From: Syntrophomonas sp.
GTDB lineage: Bacteria > Bacillota > Syntrophomonadia > Syntrophomonadales > Syntrophomonadaceae
Reading direction: 5' to 3'
Assembly (NCBI GenBank): GCA_016841875.1
Contig: JAENYG010000013.1
Location: 1-64,000 of the forward strand
Length of the DNA: 64,000 nucleotides
In this document: positions 63,170 to 64,000 of the stretch, piece after piece
Numbering within the stretch: the first letter of the stretch is position 1
How the letters are laid out: each line of letters starts with the position of its first letter
The notes under the pieces: generated by a model
Seen by the model: only the letters and a program-made list of their open reading frames with translations
Databases searched by the model: none
What the model was told of the DNA's origin: nothing
Translations under genes and position numbers: made by a program

Positions 63170-64000
63170 ATGGATTCCGGAAGCAGCATGAAAAACTTAA
63201 TAGAAGTGATCGGTATCAAAGAGGAGAACTGCATCAACTGTCATCAGTGCATAGCAGTCTGTCCAGTGAAGATTTGCAGCGATGGCAGTGGTGAAGTGGT
63301 TAAATTTAATAATCAGCTGTGCATCGGCTGTGGTCGATGTATTGAAGCTTGTATCAAAAGCCATGGTGGCATTGTGGAAAAAAGTGCTCGTTTTCCCATT
63401 GATGATACCCATCGATTATGTGAAGATCTGTTGGAAAAGGACATTATTGCATTAGTAGCTCCTTCTGCCCAGAGTAATTTTGAATTAGGGAAACTTATAA
63501 GTGCTTTGAAAATTCTGGGAATGAAAGCAGTATATGATGTGTCTCTAGGTGCCGAAATCACCACAGCCGTTTATCACCAGACCATAGCGGCAGGAAAATC
63601 CAAGTTCCCGGTTATAGCTCAACCTTGCCCGGCGGTGGTGAAATACATAGAACTGCATCACCCGACCCTTATTCCCCATCTTGCTCCAGTGGGCAGTCCG
63701 GTACACAATACTGCAGTTTATGCTCGGTCTCTCCATCCAGATTGTCAGATTGCTTTTATTTCTCCCTGCCTGGCTAAACGCCGAGAATTTCAAGATAGCG
63801 AAATGATCCAGTACAATATCATATATCAATCTCTGCTTAAAATGTTGGAAGAAAAGGATATCGATTTGCATCTGCTGGAGGATGGACATTTCGATAATTA
63901 TGTCGCAGCCGGAATCGCTACCAATTTTTCAACCCCAGGCGGCTTAAAGGAATCTTATCTATATAAATATCCTGAAACTCCCGCCAGCTCTATTTCTAAA
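63170..64000 (+). CDS. Sensory [FeFe]-hydrogenase-like Fe-S protein (partial)
   Basis: The frame stays open to the window's last base (277 codons). Two [4Fe-4S] ferredoxin motifs CINCHQCIAVC (Cys21-31) and CIGCGRCIEAC (Cys51-61) precede an Fe-hydrogenase large-subunit C-terminal domain: LVAPSAQSNFELG, YDVSLGAEITT, AQPCPAVVKYIE (Cys153) and ISPCLAKRREF (Cys200). In catalytic enzymes the L1 motif is TSCCP; here the first Cys, the proton-shuttle residue, is Pro. That fits sensory hydrogenases, which often continue into PAS and kinase or phosphatase domains beyond the window. Confidence 0.85.
   Translation, partial: MDSGSSMKNLIEVIGIKEENCINCHQCIAVCPVKICSDGSGEVVKFNNQLCIGCGRCIEACIKSHGGIVEKSARFPIDDTHRLCEDLLEKDIIALVAPSAQSNFELGKLISALKILGMKAVYDVSLGAEITTAVYHQTIAAGKSKFPVIAQPCPAVVKYIELHHPTLIPHLAPVGSPVHNTAVYARSLHPDCQIAFISPCLAKRREFQDSEMIQYNIIYQSLLKMLEEKDIDLHLLEDGHFDNYVAAGIATNFSTPGGLKESYLYKYPETPASSISK

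Overview
The window looks like chromosomal DNA of a low-to-moderate-GC, spore-forming Clostridia-type Firmicute, most like the syntrophic fatty-acid oxidisers (Syntrophomonadaceae and relatives). The placement is inferred from gene content, not from a marker search. The signs are a T-box before pheS, an L20-type leader before infC-rpmI-rplT, YtxC beside thrS, a PdaB-type sporulation deacetylase, a YqzL-like peptide, a PhoPR/Pst phosphate system, acyl-CoA dehydrogenases with CoA-transferase, and the start of a sensory [FeFe]-hydrogenase-like protein. ectABC suggests salt stress.

Layout. 0.5-4.4 kb: minus-strand ectABC followed by an MmgE/PrpD gene. 4.9-11.6 kb: transporters (DUF389, APC permease, AzlCD) mixed with small proteins (DUF2007-like, CopZ-like, DUF4912). 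11.8-20.2 kb: accessory-looking DNA with two tandem DNRLRE proteins, a Cys-pair/TOBE protein behind a structured leader, a His/Asp-rich membrane peptide, a GIY-YIG-like protein, an EamA exporter, an MBL-fold hydrolase and several orphans. 20.5-25.5 kb: rmuC, two polysaccharide deacetylases, tRNA-Val(GAC) and arsC. 25.7-37.5 kb: translation core (ytxC, DUF445, thrS, infC-rpmI-rplT, SpoU methylase, yqzL-like, T-box, pheST) and a VanX-type dipeptidase. 37.7-43.4 kb: nucleoside kinase and phoP-phoR-pstS. 43.8-52.9 kb: an ABC-2 exporter and a fatty-acid/CoA cluster (two acyl-CoA dehydrogenases, PaaG-like crotonase, CoA-transferase, MarR regulator). 53.3-56.5 kb: pstCAB-phoU. 56.7-64 kb: zapA-polX, a T4-Imm-like membrane protein, a UbiB kinase, a GGDEF protein and the partial hydrogenase-like sensor.

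How it fits together. Ectoine synthesis protects against salt, and PhoPR with PstSCAB-PhoU handles phosphate. The phosphate locus is split by about 10 kb of exporter and CoA genes. The CoA cluster could activate an acyl substrate, dehydrogenate it and isomerise the product. No thiolase, hydroxyacyl-CoA dehydrogenase or Etf is here, so the pathway is incomplete within the window.

The most unusual feature is a family of palindromic intergenic elements at four loci (five copies: 15954, 24371, 26726 twice, 52920). Each sits between two copies of a terminator-like hairpin. The two hairpins match each other at a locus but differ between loci. A core of about 150 bp carries none, one or two copies of a movable block of about 50 bp, giving lengths of about 150, 200-205 and 254 bp. 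One locus is a tandem array with a 225-bp period. I do not recognise this family.

Several small genes and unusual starts were found by eye: a 27-aa ORF at 22155, a YqzL-like peptide at 32434, an ATC start for infC at 30035 and a possible ATA start at 36081. All calls rest on reading the sequence; no database search was run.
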